64,000 nt of DNA from Thalassotalea_B piscium_A (GCA_049347715.1 CP186339.1:992001-1056000); one strand, 5' to 3'; positions 1-9,925 are shown, counted from the stretch's first letter. Numbers and translations: made by a program. Notes: generated from the letters alone by a model not told the origin.

Positions 1-234
1 TTGAGTAAAACCAACTGCACTTTTCATAACGCGGTAATGTTTTCCTCTAACAGTATAATTTTTATTACCGCCTCGACTTTTAGTTTCTATACGAGGTATA
101 GGGTCTTTAAGTTCATGGATACTCGGTTTACGTGTTGCTCCACTATCGTGCTTTTGTTGATATCTACCATATTGCTGGCTACAGCTGGCAACAAAGAGGG
201 TAAGCAATATAGTCAATAGTATCGTTTTTTTCAT
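1..234 (-). CDS. rlpA: RlpA, septal ring lytic transglycosylase lipoprotein (N-terminal part, cut by window edge)
   Basis: Read on the minus strand from an ATG at 234, the first 78 codons are visible and the gene runs off the left edge. The product opens with a lipoprotein signal (MKKTILLTILLTLFVASC, lipobox VAS|C18), then a polar linker, then YTVRGKHYRV and SAVGFTQ, which match the start of the RlpA double-psi beta-barrel region. RlpA proteins cleave glycan strands lacking stem peptides and sit at the outer membrane. The gene begins 20 nt after rodA, the usual place for rlpA in this operon. The catalytic domain lies outside the window, so activity cannot be judged. The plus-strand reading frame here is a shadow. 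Confidence 0.85.
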   Translation of the reverse strand, partial: MKKTILLTILLTLFVASCSQQYGRYQQKHDSGATRKPSIHELKDPIPRIETKSRGGNKNYTVRGKHYRVMKSAVGFTQ

Positions 235-253
235 TTTTTAATGATTATCTCTG

Positions 254-1369
254 TTAACCGAGAAAGCGGCGATGCGTACTTATTGCCATTAATATACCAA
301 AGCTTGCCATTAAGGTAACCATAGATGTCCCGCCATAACTCACTAAAGGTAATGGCACACCCACAACAGGAAGTAGCCCAGAAACCATGCCGATATTAAC
401 AAACACATAAACAAAAAATGTGAGTGTTAAACTACCTGCAAGCAATTTAGTAAAGGCATGTTGTGCGTGAACAGCAATCCACAAGCCTCGCATGACAATC
501 GCCATATACACTAATAATAAGATACTAACACCAATGAGGCCAAATTCTTCACTAAAGACAGCAAAAATAAAGTCAGTGTGGCGCTCTGGGAGAAACTCAA
601 GTTGTGACTGAGTACCCTGTAGCCAACCTTTACCATGCAAGCCACCTGAGCCAATAGCTATTTTAGATTGAATAATGTGGTAGCCTGATCCTAATGGATC
701 TTGTTCTGGATTTAAAAAAGTTAATACCCGTTGTTTTTGATAGGGTTTCATTAAGAATACCCATAAAATAGGGGCGAATGCTGATGCTAGCACTGCACAT
801 GTCCCTATTAATTTCCAACTTGAACCCGCTAAAAAGATAACAAATATACCAGAGCATGCGATCAATAATGATGTACCTAAGTCTGGTTGCCGAGCGATTA
901 ATAGTGTTGGAATTAATAAGATGATAAATGCGAGGATCACATTAAGAATACGAACAGGAAGGTTCTGCTGACTAACATACCAAGCTATCATCATAGGCAC
1001 GATTAATTTCATTATTTCAGATGGCTGAAACATGAATACACCTAAGTTAATCCATCGCCTTGCTCCTTTGCCCACATGCCCAAATACGAGTACAGAAACC
1101 AGTAATAATATGCCGACAACAAAAACAGGCACAGCCCACTTGCGATAAATTAATGGGGGGATTTGAGCAATAACAAACATGACGACCAAGGCTATACCCA
1201 TATTCCTTGCCTGCTTGATTGCCATATCAATACTTTGTCCACCCGCACTATAAACAATAAATAGTCCAAGGATCATCAAGGATAAAATACCGGCTAACAA
1301 GGGCAGATCAATATGTAATCGTTGCCAAATGCTATAACGTTTTTGTTGGTCTTGTCCTGTGGAACGCAC
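254..1369 (-). CDS. rodA: RodA, SEDS peptidoglycan glycosyltransferase of the elongasome
   Basis: 371 aa, typical length for RodA (MrdB). The chain is almost entirely hydrophobic with about ten membrane segments and shows the FtsW/RodA/SpoVE signatures: QPDLGTSLL in the middle, FSEEFGLIG, and the C-terminal block VGVPLPLVSYGGTS. It polymerises lipid II into glycan strands in the inner membrane together with PBP2, whose gene lies immediately upstream. The start is GTG at 1369, and its first base overlaps the last base of the mrdA TAG stop, so the two are translationally coupled. rlpA follows after 20 nt. Nothing is missing or unusual. Confidence 0.95.
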   Translation of the reverse strand: MRSTGQDQQKRYSIWQRLHIDLPLLAGILSLMILGLFIVYSAGGQSIDMAIKQARNMGIALVVMFVIAQIPPLIYRKWAVPVFVVGILLLVSVLVFGHVGKGARRWINLGVFMFQPSEIMKLIVPMMIAWYVSQQNLPVRILNVILAFIILLIPTLLIARQPDLGTSLLIACSGIFVIFLAGSSWKLIGTCAVLASAFAPILWVFLMKPYQKQRVLTFLNPEQDPLGSGYHIIQSKIAIGSGGLHGKGWLQGTQSQLEFLPERHTDFIFAVFSEEFGLIGVSILLLVYMAIVMRGLWIAVHAQHAFTKLLAGSLTLTFFVYVFVNIGMVSGLLPVVGVPLPLVSYGGTSMVTLMASFGILMAISTHRRFLG

Positions 1370-3339
1370 TATTTTTTCCTAGCCTTTTTTTTATCATCAA
1401 AGTGGTAAGTGTTGTCATGCAATGGATGTTTGGTTTTACTTACAATTTCACGATCCCCAAAATATTGGTCCATAATTTGTCGAGCAACAGGAGCCGCATT
1501 AGTCGACCCGCCACCTTTCGCGACATTTTCTATTGCAACAGCTACGACAATTTCAGGGTTTTCGTAGGGAGCAAAGGCGACAAACATGGCATTATCTCTT
1601 TTATTTTCTGCTGTAGTTTTGGCATCGTACTTTTCACCTTGCGCGATATTAGCTACTTGAGCTGAACCTGTCTTTCCCGCAACATCATAACGAGATCCCT
1701 TAAATGGGTTGTAAGCGGTGGCCCCTTTTTTTTGAACCGTGTTGTGCATACCATCAAGTACCAGATCCCAGTTTTTTGGATTGCTAATGACTATTGGTGG
1801 TTTAAAATCTATTGGTTGTTCAGTAGTGTTTACTGTACGGTGCAAGCCGTCACCCTCATTGCTAAAGCTAACATCACTTGTAGCTTTAAGTAAGTGTGGC
1901 ACCTTAATTTGACCTTTATTGGTAAGTATAGAGATGGCTTGAGCTAACTGTAAAGGTGTCACTGTCCAATAACTTTGACCGATACCTACAGATAAAGTTT
2001 CACCGGTATACCAGGCTTTGCCGTAACGTGCGCGTTTCCATTCAACACTAGGCATAATGGCATGACTTTCTTCATGAATATCTATGCCGGTATAATCTCC
2101 AAAACCAAATTTTTCCATCATACGGGCTATTTTTGTGATGCCAAGTTTGTAAGCGAGATCATAATAATAAATATTACAGGATTGCTCTAACGATTTAGTT
2201 AAGTTAACTTTTCCATGACCCCATCTTTTCCAATCACGGCGCTTAGTATCAATACCTGGTAGCTGATAAACACCGCGATCATTTATTGTGGTGTCTTTGG
2301 TGATAACACCATCTTCAAGGCCCGTCAGTGCTAATAGCGGTTTAATAGTTGAGGCTGGCGGATAACCTTGTACAGTACGGTTAATCAATGGTAAGTCTTT
2401 AGATGAAGTTAGCTTTTTATAATTTTTATAGCTGATCCCATGAACAAATAAATTACCGTTGTAGCTAGGATTTGAATACATAGCCAATACACCACCATCA
2501 CGAGGGTCTATGGCAACAACCGCACCACGCTTACCTGACAAGGCTCGCTTAGCTATCATTTGAAGTTCAATATCTAGACTTAATGTGAGATCTTTACCCG
2601 GCACTGGCGGGGTAAAATTAAGGGTACGAATAATTCTCCCTTGGCTATTTACCTCAACTTCTTGGTTACCTATTTTGCCATGTAAAATATCTTGGTAGTA
2701 TTTTTCTAGGCCGAGTTTGCCTATATTACGTGTCGCTGCATAGTTTTCAGCTTTACCTTGCTCTTCTAGTTTTATTTCGTCGCGACGGTTAATACGTGCA
2801 ACATAGCCCAATGAATGCGTAGTTAAATCGCCAAAAGGATAGTAGCGTTTTAGACGAGCATCTATGAAAACGCCAGGAAATTTATGTTGGTTAACAGAAA
2901 ACAAAGCGACTTGTTGTTCACTTAGGCGCGGTTGAATTTCGATAGGTTTAAAGCGTCGTCTGCTTTTTACTGATTTAAATACTTTTTGTTGACGCTCTTC
3001 ACTAATATCCAGTAACTGACTAACTTCTTTGATGGTTTTTGCTAAGTCAGGAACTTGCTCAGGGACAAATTCTAGACTGTAAACAGGCTTATTTTCAGCA
3101 AGTAAAACACCATTACGATCATAAATCAGCCCTCTATTAGGGGCTACAGGTAAAAGTTTTATACGATTTGAATAGGAACGTGTTTTATACTTTTCATAGG
3201 AAACAACTTCCAATTGAAAGAGGTTGTAAAACAGAATGAGTAACATGCCAAATACACCGAGTAGGGCAATAAATGTTCTACGAGCAAATAAATTTGCTTC
3301 AGCGGTATGATTGCGAATGGAAACACGTTTTGTTGCCAT
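1369..3339 (-). CDS. mrdA: Penicillin-binding protein 2, elongasome transpeptidase
   Basis: 656 aa class B PBP. A short cytoplasmic tail precedes one membrane anchor (about residues 22-42). A PBP dimerisation region follows, then the transpeptidase domain. The active-site motifs are all present: S330-T-I-K333, a later SCN, and KTGSAQ. It crosslinks peptidoglycan during side-wall growth, partnered by RodA encoded directly downstream with a one-base overlap. The gene starts 2 nt after the rlmH stop. The tail ends in a lysine-rich stretch (DDKKKARKK). Length and motif order are normal for gammaproteobacterial PBP2. Confidence 0.96.
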   Translation of the reverse strand: MATKRVSIRNHTAEANLFARRTFIALLGVFGMLLILFYNLFQLEVVSYEKYKTRSYSNRIKLLPVAPNRGLIYDRNGVLLAENKPVYSLEFVPEQVPDLAKTIKEVSQLLDISEERQQKVFKSVKSRRRFKPIEIQPRLSEQQVALFSVNQHKFPGVFIDARLKRYYPFGDLTTHSLGYVARINRRDEIKLEEQGKAENYAATRNIGKLGLEKYYQDILHGKIGNQEVEVNSQGRIIRTLNFTPPVPGKDLTLSLDIELQMIAKRALSGKRGAVVAIDPRDGGVLAMYSNPSYNGNLFVHGISYKNYKKLTSSKDLPLINRTVQGYPPASTIKPLLALTGLEDGVITKDTTINDRGVYQLPGIDTKRRDWKRWGHGKVNLTKSLEQSCNIYYYDLAYKLGITKIARMMEKFGFGDYTGIDIHEESHAIMPSVEWKRARYGKAWYTGETLSVGIGQSYWTVTPLQLAQAISILTNKGQIKVPHLLKATSDVSFSNEGDGLHRTVNTTEQPIDFKPPIVISNPKNWDLVLDGMHNTVQKKGATAYNPFKGSRYDVAGKTGSAQVANIAQGEKYDAKTTAENKRDNAMFVAFAPYENPEIVVAVAIENVAKGGGSTNAAPVARQIMDQYFGDREIVSKTKHPLHDNTYHFDDKKKARKK

Positions 3340-3341
3340 TA

Positions 3342-3812
3342 TTACTCTCTGTGATAAGGATGGTTGTTATTAATACTCCAAGCTCGATATAAGCTTTCAG
3401 CAACAACAATTCTTACCATTGGATGAGGTAATGTCAAAGGAGACAAAGACCATTTTTGTTCTGAAGCTTGAATACATGACGGAGCTAAGCCTTCAGGCCC
3501 ACCTACGAGTAGGGCAACATCTCGACCATCAAATTGCCAACGTTCAAGTTGTTTTGCTAACTCAGGGGTTGTCCAAGGTTTACCTTCAACCTCAAGGGTG
3601 ACAATACGATTACCTTTAGGAATAGCAGCTAAGGTTAGTTCACCTTCTTTTTCGAGGATACGGGGAATATCCGCGTTTTTACCTCGTTTTCCCGGTGGTA
3701 TTTCGACTAAATGAAATGACATATCACGAGGAAAACGACGGCAATATTCGTTAAATCCTTCAGCTACCCAAGCAGGCATTTTATTGCCTACAGCATATAA
3801 GGTTAAACGCAT
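3342..3812 (-). CDS. rlmH: RlmH, 23S rRNA pseudouridine-1915 N3-methyltransferase
   Basis: 156 aa, the standard length of the SPOUT methyltransferase RlmH (YbeA). It shows the SAM-binding knot segment LLVGGPEGL and the characteristic C-terminus with LPHPMVRIVVAESLYRAW and a terminal NNHPYHRE. The enzyme methylates pseudouridine 1915 in helix 69 of 23S rRNA on assembled 70S ribosomes. It lies between rsfS (11 nt upstream) and mrdA (2 nt downstream) in the same strand, the conserved arrangement in this class. Confidence 0.96.
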   Translation of the reverse strand: MRLTLYAVGNKMPAWVAEGFNEYCRRFPRDMSFHLVEIPPGKRGKNADIPRILEKEGELTLAAIPKGNRIVTLEVEGKPWTTPELAKQLERWQFDGRDVALLVGGPEGLAPSCIQASEQKWSLSPLTLPHPMVRIVVAESLYRAWSINNNHPYHRE

Positions 3813-3823
3813 GGTAAACTAAA

Positions 3824-4141
3824 TTATTCCCACAACTGCTCTAACTGGTAACGGTCTCGCATTTGTTCAGTCATGATATGTACTACCACATCACCTAAAT
3901 CTACCAGTGCCCATTCACCGACATCATTTCCTTCAACACCTAATGGTTCTTTACCTTTGGCGCGGCATTCGATAGTAACGGATTGAGCAATTGATTTTAC
4001 GTGACGATTTGAATTGCCAGAGGCAACGATCATATAATCGGCGAAATTGGATTTTTCAGAAATATTAATTGTTGTGATATCTCGACCTTTCATGTCTTCG
4101 ATTTGTTCAACAACAAAAGCAGCTAAAGCTTCAGATTGCAA
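3824..4141 (-). CDS. rsfS: RsfS, ribosome silencing factor
   Basis: 105 aa, matching RsfS (YbeB/Iojap). Visible family features are NFADYMIVASGNSNRHVKSIA in the middle and the segment around GEWALVDLGDVVVHIM near the end. The protein binds L14 (uL14) of the large subunit and blocks subunit joining when nutrients run short. The next gene upstream, nadD, ends 148 nt before, so a separate promoter for rsfS-rlmH-mrdA-rodA is possible; a TATTAT-like element lies in that gap, but no convincing -35 was found. Confidence 0.95.
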   Translation of the reverse strand: MQSEALAAFVVEQIEDMKGRDITTINISEKSNFADYMIVASGNSNRHVKSIAQSVTIECRAKGKEPLGVEGNDVGEWALVDLGDVVVHIMTEQMRDRYQLEQLWE

Positions 4142-4289
4142 TGTCTATTCTCTTTTTGACTAGTATTAGCGGTATAATATCATTAAAAATCGTATAGGTT
4201 AACTAACACGTGTTGATCTTTTACGTTTAATTTTTACTCGAATCTCAAGTATTTCAACAATGATTAATATTTTTGCTAAATCAAGCGTG

Positions 4290-4940
4290 TTATTTATCTT
4301 CTAAATATAACTGATGTTCTTGAATATATTGAGCAATATACGTTGGCACGTCATTCAACCTATCCCTTGTTTGTAATAACTGTTGACGAATATTAGTTGA
4401 TGAAACGCAATAGGCCGGTTGATTGTAGAGATAGATTTTACCCGCGGGACTCGTTTTTAATGCCGAGATAGTTTTTGCTTGATGTTGATTGAGTAATGAT
4501 TGGGTTTCTTGATTGATGTCTTCTAAGCTGTAATTAGGTCTACTACTGACAACTAAATGACATTGTTTCAAAATGTCTTGCCATTTATACCAAGTGGTAA
4601 ACGTGATAAATGAGTCCATGCCAATAAAAAAATAGAGTTTATGTTGAGGGTAACTCAGATGAATATCCGCTAAAGTTGCAGCGGTATATGAAGGCGTATT
4701 GTTTTTTAATTCCCGTGCATCACAGGTTAATAAGGCATGATGTTCACAAACCATTTTCGCCATGGCCAAGCGATGTTCACTACTCGCAACAACGCTCGTT
4801 TTATGGGGAGGTATATGGGCGGGTAATAATAATACCTCTGGAATATCAAGGTGACTTGCTGTCTCAATAACTGAATGAATATGACCGTTATGTATTGGAT
4901 CAAAAGTACCACCAAAGATACCTAGCTCAAGAGTTTTCAT
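4290..4940 (-). CDS. nadD: NadD, nicotinate-nucleotide adenylyltransferase
   Basis: 216 aa from the chosen ATG at 4940. The frame could extend three codons to a TTG at 4949, but the ATG gives the classical start MKTLELGIFGGTFDP. Nucleotidyltransferase signatures are present: GGTFDPIHNGH near the N-terminus and SSTNIRQ near the C-terminus. NadD makes nicotinic acid adenine dinucleotide from NaMN and ATP, one step before NadE, whose gene is at 52789 in this window. It lies directly downstream of holA, as in Escherichia coli. Confidence 0.95.
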   Translation of the reverse strand: MKTLELGIFGGTFDPIHNGHIHSVIETASHLDIPEVLLLPAHIPPHKTSVVASSEHRLAMAKMVCEHHALLTCDARELKNNTPSYTAATLADIHLSYPQHKLYFFIGMDSFITFTTWYKWQDILKQCHLVVSSRPNYSLEDINQETQSLLNQHQAKTISALKTSPAGKIYLYNQPAYCVSSTNIRQQLLQTRDRLNDVPTYIAQYIQEHQLYLEDK

Positions 4941-4955
4941 TAATACCAACTGTAG

Positions 4956-5999
4956 TTAGCCCAATTCATAATTGAGAGAAAGTTCATGTAGTTTTTCACC
5001 ATGATATAACGTACTTATTACGTCAGCTAACAATAAATAGCCATTGAATTCTGAGCTCGTTTTAGTCAGTAAATCTGTTTGTGCTAATCTTATCTGTGCA
5101 TGTGCTAAATTTGCGGCTGTTATCTGATTGATTGCGTGCTGATATAAAGGTTTGCGCTTATCCCAGATACGGTATGTAGTGTACAGCTCATTGAGTGTTT
5201 TACCTTGCTTGAGTTGTTCTTGCATGATTAACAATTGTGATATTTCTTTATGAATAGGCCAAATTAATTGAGCAACAGCTATCCCTTCTTGTTGTAATTG
5301 GTCTAACATCACAATACATTTTTTAATATCACCAGAGAGCATGGCATCTGTTAATTGGAAGGCACTAAATTTTGCTTGTTTGATGATAATGTTTTCAGCG
5401 TCATCAACAGTTACTTGTTGCTGTTGAAATAAGATAGAGAGCTTAGTAAGTTCTTGAGCTAACGCAAGTAAATTACCTTCAAAAAGTTTAGTTAACATCA
5501 GCGTCAGATCTGGATGTAAATTTACATTAAGTTGTTGGGCTTGTTTATATATCCATTGGCTTAATTGTTTTCCCTCAATATCATAAAGTGGTATAAAAAC
5601 ACCTTGTGCATCTAAGGCTTTAAACCATTTTCGCTTTTGAGTAGCGGTGTCAATTTTAGCTCCATGGATGATCAATAAAATATCAGGTGTAATATTTTCG
5701 CATAATTGAGCGAGCTTTTTACTACCGGCATCACCAATCTTATTACTACTAAGCTCCAACTCAATAATACGTTGATTAGCAAAAAGGCTAAGGGCATTAT
5801 ATTCTTGTTCTAGCCGATTCCAATCAAACTTATCATCTACATAAAAACGTATTAATTCACTGAAACCTTGTTGCTGAGCATAGCTTTTTATTTGACTAAG
5901 AGTGTCATTTTTTTGCCAAGGCTCATCACCAAATATTAACCAAATAGGGGCAAGGTTTTTACTTAGTGTATTAGCAAGTTGGTTGTGATAGATACGCAT
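4956..5999 (-). CDS. holA: HolA, DNA polymerase III delta subunit
   Basis: 347 aa, close to the usual 340. The N-terminus (MRIYHNQLANTL, then PIWLIFGDEPW) and the clamp-loader fold spacing match the delta subunit, which opens the beta sliding clamp within the clamp-loader complex. The middle contains the segment SQWIYKQAQQLNVNL typical of the family. It is 33 nt downstream of lptE and 15 nt upstream of the nadD ATG, consistent with the leuS-lptE-holA-nadD operon. No irregularity was seen. Confidence 0.93.
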   Translation of the reverse strand: MRIYHNQLANTLSKNLAPIWLIFGDEPWQKNDTLSQIKSYAQQQGFSELIRFYVDDKFDWNRLEQEYNALSLFANQRIIELELSSNKIGDAGSKKLAQLCENITPDILLIIHGAKIDTATQKRKWFKALDAQGVFIPLYDIEGKQLSQWIYKQAQQLNVNLHPDLTLMLTKLFEGNLLALAQELTKLSILFQQQQVTVDDAENIIIKQAKFSAFQLTDAMLSGDIKKCIVMLDQLQQEGIAVAQLIWPIHKEISQLLIMQEQLKQGKTLNELYTTYRIWDKRKPLYQHAINQITAANLAHAQIRLAQTDLLTKTSSEFNGYLLLADVISTLYHGEKLHELSLNYELG

Positions 6000-6032
6000 T
6001 GCTTGATAACCTTTTAATTGCTTTTTCGATTA

Positions 6033-6536
6033 CTAGCGTTGAATACTGGCGAGTTGGCGTAAAATTTTATCTGCTGCTTCTTGGCGCATTTCACTAAGCA
6101 TTAATGCAAGTTCTCTACTTTTCGCTAAGGCTAAGTCAGGGTCATCTTGATAATCACGATTTAACTCAATTTTGTAACTTTCAAAGTCTTCACCAGCAAA
6201 TCGTAATAGATATTTTACTGTGTAAATGAGTTCATATTCTGCTACCTGACCATTTGGAAAAACAGAAAGAGTACGGCGGTCTAAGGTATCTTTTAATATT
6301 TTAAGTTCAGGTAATGTTTTGTCGTATTGTTTAGCGATTTTAACTTTGTTAAGCAGCAAGTGCTGCTTAACCAAGCGTGTTAATTCACCGTATTTATCTA
6401 CAGAATTTACATTAATATGTTGCAATTGTGCGGTAATAAAGTAATCACCGCGCAATGAAAAGCCACAGCCCGAAAAGAATAAACCACACACTAAAAGTAT
6501 CAATAGTTTATTGAATGTTTGACTGTATTTATACAT
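6033..6536 (-). CDS. lptE: LptE, LPS-assembly lipoprotein
   Basis: 167 aa outer-membrane lipoprotein. The signal peptide ends in a lipobox FFSG|C24, followed by GFSLRGDYF, the conserved start of mature LptE (RlpB). It plugs the LptD barrel and helps insert lipopolysaccharide. The ATG start shares one base with the leuS stop codon (TAATG arrangement), so translation is coupled to leuS. Length and position are standard. Confidence 0.93.
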   Translation of the reverse strand: MYKYSQTFNKLLILLVCGLFFSGCGFSLRGDYFITAQLQHINVNSVDKYGELTRLVKQHLLLNKVKIAKQYDKTLPELKILKDTLDRRTLSVFPNGQVAEYELIYTVKYLLRFAGEDFESYKIELNRDYQDDPDLALAKSRELALMLSEMRQEAADKILRQLASIQR

Positions 6537-9115
6537 TAGTTTGCCACAATATTAAGTAATTTACCGGGTACGTAAATCACTTTACGTACGGTTTTGTCAG
6601 CAATAAATTTAGCGACATTATCTTCATTTAAACCTAACGATTCCACGTGCTCTTTACTTGCATCAGCCGCTACCGTTATTTTTGCTCTCACTTTGCCATT
6701 TACTTGCACAATGATTAATTTTTCATCTTCAACTAAAGCTGATTCATCAACCGTTGGCCATAATGTATCTTCAACAAAGTTACCATCACCAATATCTTGC
6801 CATAATTGATGACACATATGCGGAGCAATTGGCGTTAACATTAAGGTTACTGCACGTACAGCTTCTTGCATAACAGTTCGGTCTTCAATAGTAGCTAATG
6901 GTGCTTTTGCTAAATGATTCATTAATTCCATAATGGCAGCAATTGCGGTATTAAACGTATTTCTACGGCCAATATCATCACTTACTTTCGCAATGGTTTT
7001 ATGAACTTCACGGCGCAATGTTTTATGGTTACTACTTAAACTAATTTCAGCTAAATTTGCTACATCACCACTTTCTTTAAAGTCGTATGCAAGTTTCCAT
7101 ACACGTTTTAAAAAGCGATGAGCTCCTTCTACACCAGAGTCTGACCATTCCAATGTTTGCTCTGGTGGCGAGGTAAACATAATGAATAAACGAACCGTAT
7201 CAGCACCATAAAGGTCAATGACTTGTTGAGGGTCAATACCATTATTTTTAGATTTAGACATTTTACTCATGCCCGCTGAAATGACGGGTTTACCATCTAG
7301 GTTGCTAATGGCAGTAACAACTTGACCTTTTTCATTACGTTCAACCGTGACATCTGTTGGAGCTATCCATTCTTGTCCACCGTTATCAGCTTCACGATAA
7401 TAAGTATCTGCTAATACCATGCCTTGACATAATAAGCTTTTAAACGGTTCACTACTTTTTACTAAACCTACATCACGTAATAGCTTATGGAAAAAGCGAG
7501 CATATAATAAATGCAATATAGCGTGTTCTATACCACCTATATATTGATCAACAGGTAACCAGTAATTTGCTTTTTCCGGATCAAGCATCTGGGTATCATC
7601 ATCAGGAGAACAATAGCGTGCGTAGTACCATGACGATTCCATAAAGGTGTCGAAGGTGTCAGTTTCTCTAAAGGCTTCTTCTCCGTTATATGTAGTTTTA
7701 GCCCATTCCTCATTACTTTTGATTGGAGAGGTGACGCCATCCATAACAACATCTTCAGGTAAGATGACAGGCAATTGATCTTCTGGAACGGGTACTGATT
7801 GGCCATTTGCCAATTTTAGCATCGGGATAGGCGTTCCCCAGTAACGTTGGCGAGAAACACCCCAATCACGTAAACGATAATTAACGGTAATCTTACCTTT
7901 GTTTTCAGAGACTAATTTATCTGAAATGGCTTTAAATGCTTGTTCGAAATCTAATCCGTCAAATTCACCAGAATTGATTAATACATTTTTGTCAGTGATT
8001 GCAGCAACAGTAATATCATCGGTTTCGTTGCCTTTGATTACTTGTTTAATTTCAAGTCCGTATTTTTTTGCAAACTCCCAGTCACGTTGATCATGTCCGG
8101 GTACCGACATTACTGCGCCTGAACCATAATCCATTAAGACAAAGTTGGCTGCCCAAACGGGAACTTGTTCGCCAGTAATTGGGTGAATTGCTTTTAAACC
8201 CGTATCAACACCTTTTTTCTCCATTGTTGCCATATCAGCTTCTGTAGCTTTATTGGTCTTACATTCTTTGATGAAGTTAGCTAATTCGGTATTTTTTTCC
8301 GCAGCAGCTAATGCTAATGGATGTTGAGCGGCTAAGGCTACGTAGGTAACACCCATAAGAGTGTCAGGGCGCGTAGTGTAAATATCAAATGATTCATCTG
8401 ATTCGGCAACATTGAAGGTCATTTCTACCCCTTCAGAACGGCCAATCCAGTTACGTTGCATAGTTTTAACTTGTTCAGGCCAACCTTCTAGTTGATCTAA
8501 GTCGTTTAATAATTCTTCCGCATAGTCTGTAATTTTGATAAACCACTGTGGAATTTCTTTACGTTCAACAATAGCGCCAGAGCGCCAGCCACGGCCATCA
8601 ATCACTTGTTCATTAGCAAGTACTGTTTGGTCAACAGGATCCCAGTTAACGGTGGCATTCTTTTTATAAACTAAGCCTCGTTCAAACAATTGAGTAAAGA
8701 ACCATTGCTCCCAACGATAATAATCTTTCTTACAAGTAGCAAACTCTCTATGCCAATCATAGGCAAAACCTAACGATTTTAATTGATTGCGCATGTAATC
8801 AATATTTTCGTATGTCCATTTAGCGGGGGCTGAATTATTTTTAATTGCCGCATTTTCAGCAGGTAAACCAAATGCATCCCATCCCATAGGTTGCATTACG
8901 TTTTTGCCTTGCATACGTTGATAACGTGAAATTACATCACCTAAACTATAGTTACGCACATGTCCCATGTGAAGACGACCACTTGGGTAAGGGAACATTG
9001 CCAGACAATAGAACTTTTCTTTGCCAGGGATTTCTTTAGCGCGAAAGGTTTGGTTTTCAGTCCAAAAATTTTGAACGTCAGCCTCGATAGATTTTGGGTT
9101 ATAAATGGATTCCAT
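6536..9115 (-). CDS. leuS: Leucyl-tRNA synthetase
   Basis: 859 aa, standard for bacterial class I LeuRS. The HIGH motif is HMGH at residues 49-52 after FPYPSGRL, and the KMSKS loop is at residues 618-622. The editing domain (CP1) contains TTRPDTLMGVTY. The enzyme charges tRNA-Leu in the cytoplasm. It is the first gene of the minus-strand operon that continues through lptE, holA and nadD. An ATG start with upstream AT-rich DNA fits a promoter in the 262-bp divergent gap. Confidence 0.97.
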   Translation of the reverse strand: MESIYNPKSIEADVQNFWTENQTFRAKEIPGKEKFYCLAMFPYPSGRLHMGHVRNYSLGDVISRYQRMQGKNVMQPMGWDAFGLPAENAAIKNNSAPAKWTYENIDYMRNQLKSLGFAYDWHREFATCKKDYYRWEQWFFTQLFERGLVYKKNATVNWDPVDQTVLANEQVIDGRGWRSGAIVERKEIPQWFIKITDYAEELLNDLDQLEGWPEQVKTMQRNWIGRSEGVEMTFNVAESDESFDIYTTRPDTLMGVTYVALAAQHPLALAAAEKNTELANFIKECKTNKATEADMATMEKKGVDTGLKAIHPITGEQVPVWAANFVLMDYGSGAVMSVPGHDQRDWEFAKKYGLEIKQVIKGNETDDITVAAITDKNVLINSGEFDGLDFEQAFKAISDKLVSENKGKITVNYRLRDWGVSRQRYWGTPIPMLKLANGQSVPVPEDQLPVILPEDVVMDGVTSPIKSNEEWAKTTYNGEEAFRETDTFDTFMESSWYYARYCSPDDDTQMLDPEKANYWLPVDQYIGGIEHAILHLLYARFFHKLLRDVGLVKSSEPFKSLLCQGMVLADTYYREADNGGQEWIAPTDVTVERNEKGQVVTAISNLDGKPVISAGMSKMSKSKNNGIDPQQVIDLYGADTVRLFIMFTSPPEQTLEWSDSGVEGAHRFLKRVWKLAYDFKESGDVANLAEISLSSNHKTLRREVHKTIAKVSDDIGRRNTFNTAIAAIMELMNHLAKAPLATIEDRTVMQEAVRAVTLMLTPIAPHMCHQLWQDIGDGNFVEDTLWPTVDESALVEDEKLIIVQVNGKVRAKITVAADASKEHVESLGLNEDNVAKFIADKTVRKVIYVPGKLLNIVAN

Positions 9116-9216
9116 TAAAGAGTTCTCAAAGACTAGAGTAGGGGCTTTTTGACACTTTATGAGTCAGATTAAAGCTAACTGATAAAGTAAAAAGCTTATT
9201 AAATATTAATCGCCAT

Positions 9217-9246
9217 AGAATACCTTATCGTGAGGGTTTATAACAA
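9217..9246 (-). promoter_or_regulatory. Candidate sigma-70 promoter of the leuS operon
   Basis: On the minus strand TTGTTA (9246-9241) and TATTCT (9222-9217) are separated by 18 nt, about 100 nt upstream of leuS. The match is moderate. The divergent gap 9116-9377 holds no other gene; a TATACT at 9310-9315 may be the -10 element for the plus-strand gene at 9378, without a clear -35. Confidence 0.4.
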
Positions 9247-9377
9247 GTTTATTCAGTTCTAATAATAGACTTTTTTAACGATAGAGTTTTTTGTCGAACT
9301 AAGATTGTCTATACTGATACCTACGTACTGCATTAATTCATTTATTGTAGTTTGCTTAAACAACATTAGGATATATT

Positions 9378-9875
9378 ATGAGCAATAAAACCTTGTTTGA
9401 TGATTTTTATAATAAATTGTCAGTATGGTTAACAGATGTCAAACAACATGAAGTTACTCAAATCGTTGAGTTAGTTGAAGAGGCAAAGGTTGTATTATCA
9501 GCGGCAGAATCAATTCCTGAAGACAAAGTAAAACAGTTTATTGATAACTTTAAATATGATCTACATGAGTTTTATAAGCAGAATGAGGAAGAAGCAAAAC
9601 ATTCAATATTCTTAGGTTTGATGAATGAATCGTTTTGGGCTGCATTAGCTGAAATAACGGATCAATCGCAAGTAGAATGGACAGAACTAGGTGATGACTT
9701 TGAACTAAAAGGAGATTATCAAGTTGGTGACTACATTGGGTTTGGTAAATTAATTTGTGCTAAATGTCATGAATCTGTGATCATTTTACATCCAACGAAA
9801 GTCACCGAATGTATAAACTGTCATCATACGCACTTTATTCGTGAAAGTTTGTCTCCCTCGGAGAGTATAATTTAA
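9378..9875 (+). CDS. Zinc ribbon-containing protein, DUF1451 (YbeL-like)
   Basis: 165 aa. The N-terminal two thirds is predicted helical and acidic; the C-terminus carries a zinc ribbon with C127-x2-C130 and C145-x2-C148. This layout and the neighbourhood (divergent from leuS) match the DUF1451 family typified by E. coli YbeL, whose molecular role is not established. The zinc site is read directly from sequence; any nucleic-acid or protein binding is inference. Confidence 0.85.
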   Translation: MSNKTLFDDFYNKLSVWLTDVKQHEVTQIVELVEEAKVVLSAAESIPEDKVKQFIDNFKYDLHEFYKQNEEEAKHSIFLGLMNESFWAALAEITDQSQVEWTELGDDFELKGDYQVGDYIGFGKLICAKCHESVIILHPTKVTECINCHHTHFIRESLSPSESII

Positions 9876-9925
9876 AGGCTATGAGAGATGTTTTGCCAAT
9901 TCTTATAGCATAAGAGTAAACTGCG

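Noticed and set aside
1..219. 72-aa plus-strand frame at the left edge
   Set aside because: It is the antisense of the rlpA N-terminus, which has a clear lipobox and family motifs.
4205..4214. Palindrome AACACGTGTT between nadD and rsfS
   Set aside because: Single short palindrome with no partner site or spacing to a promoter; probably chance.
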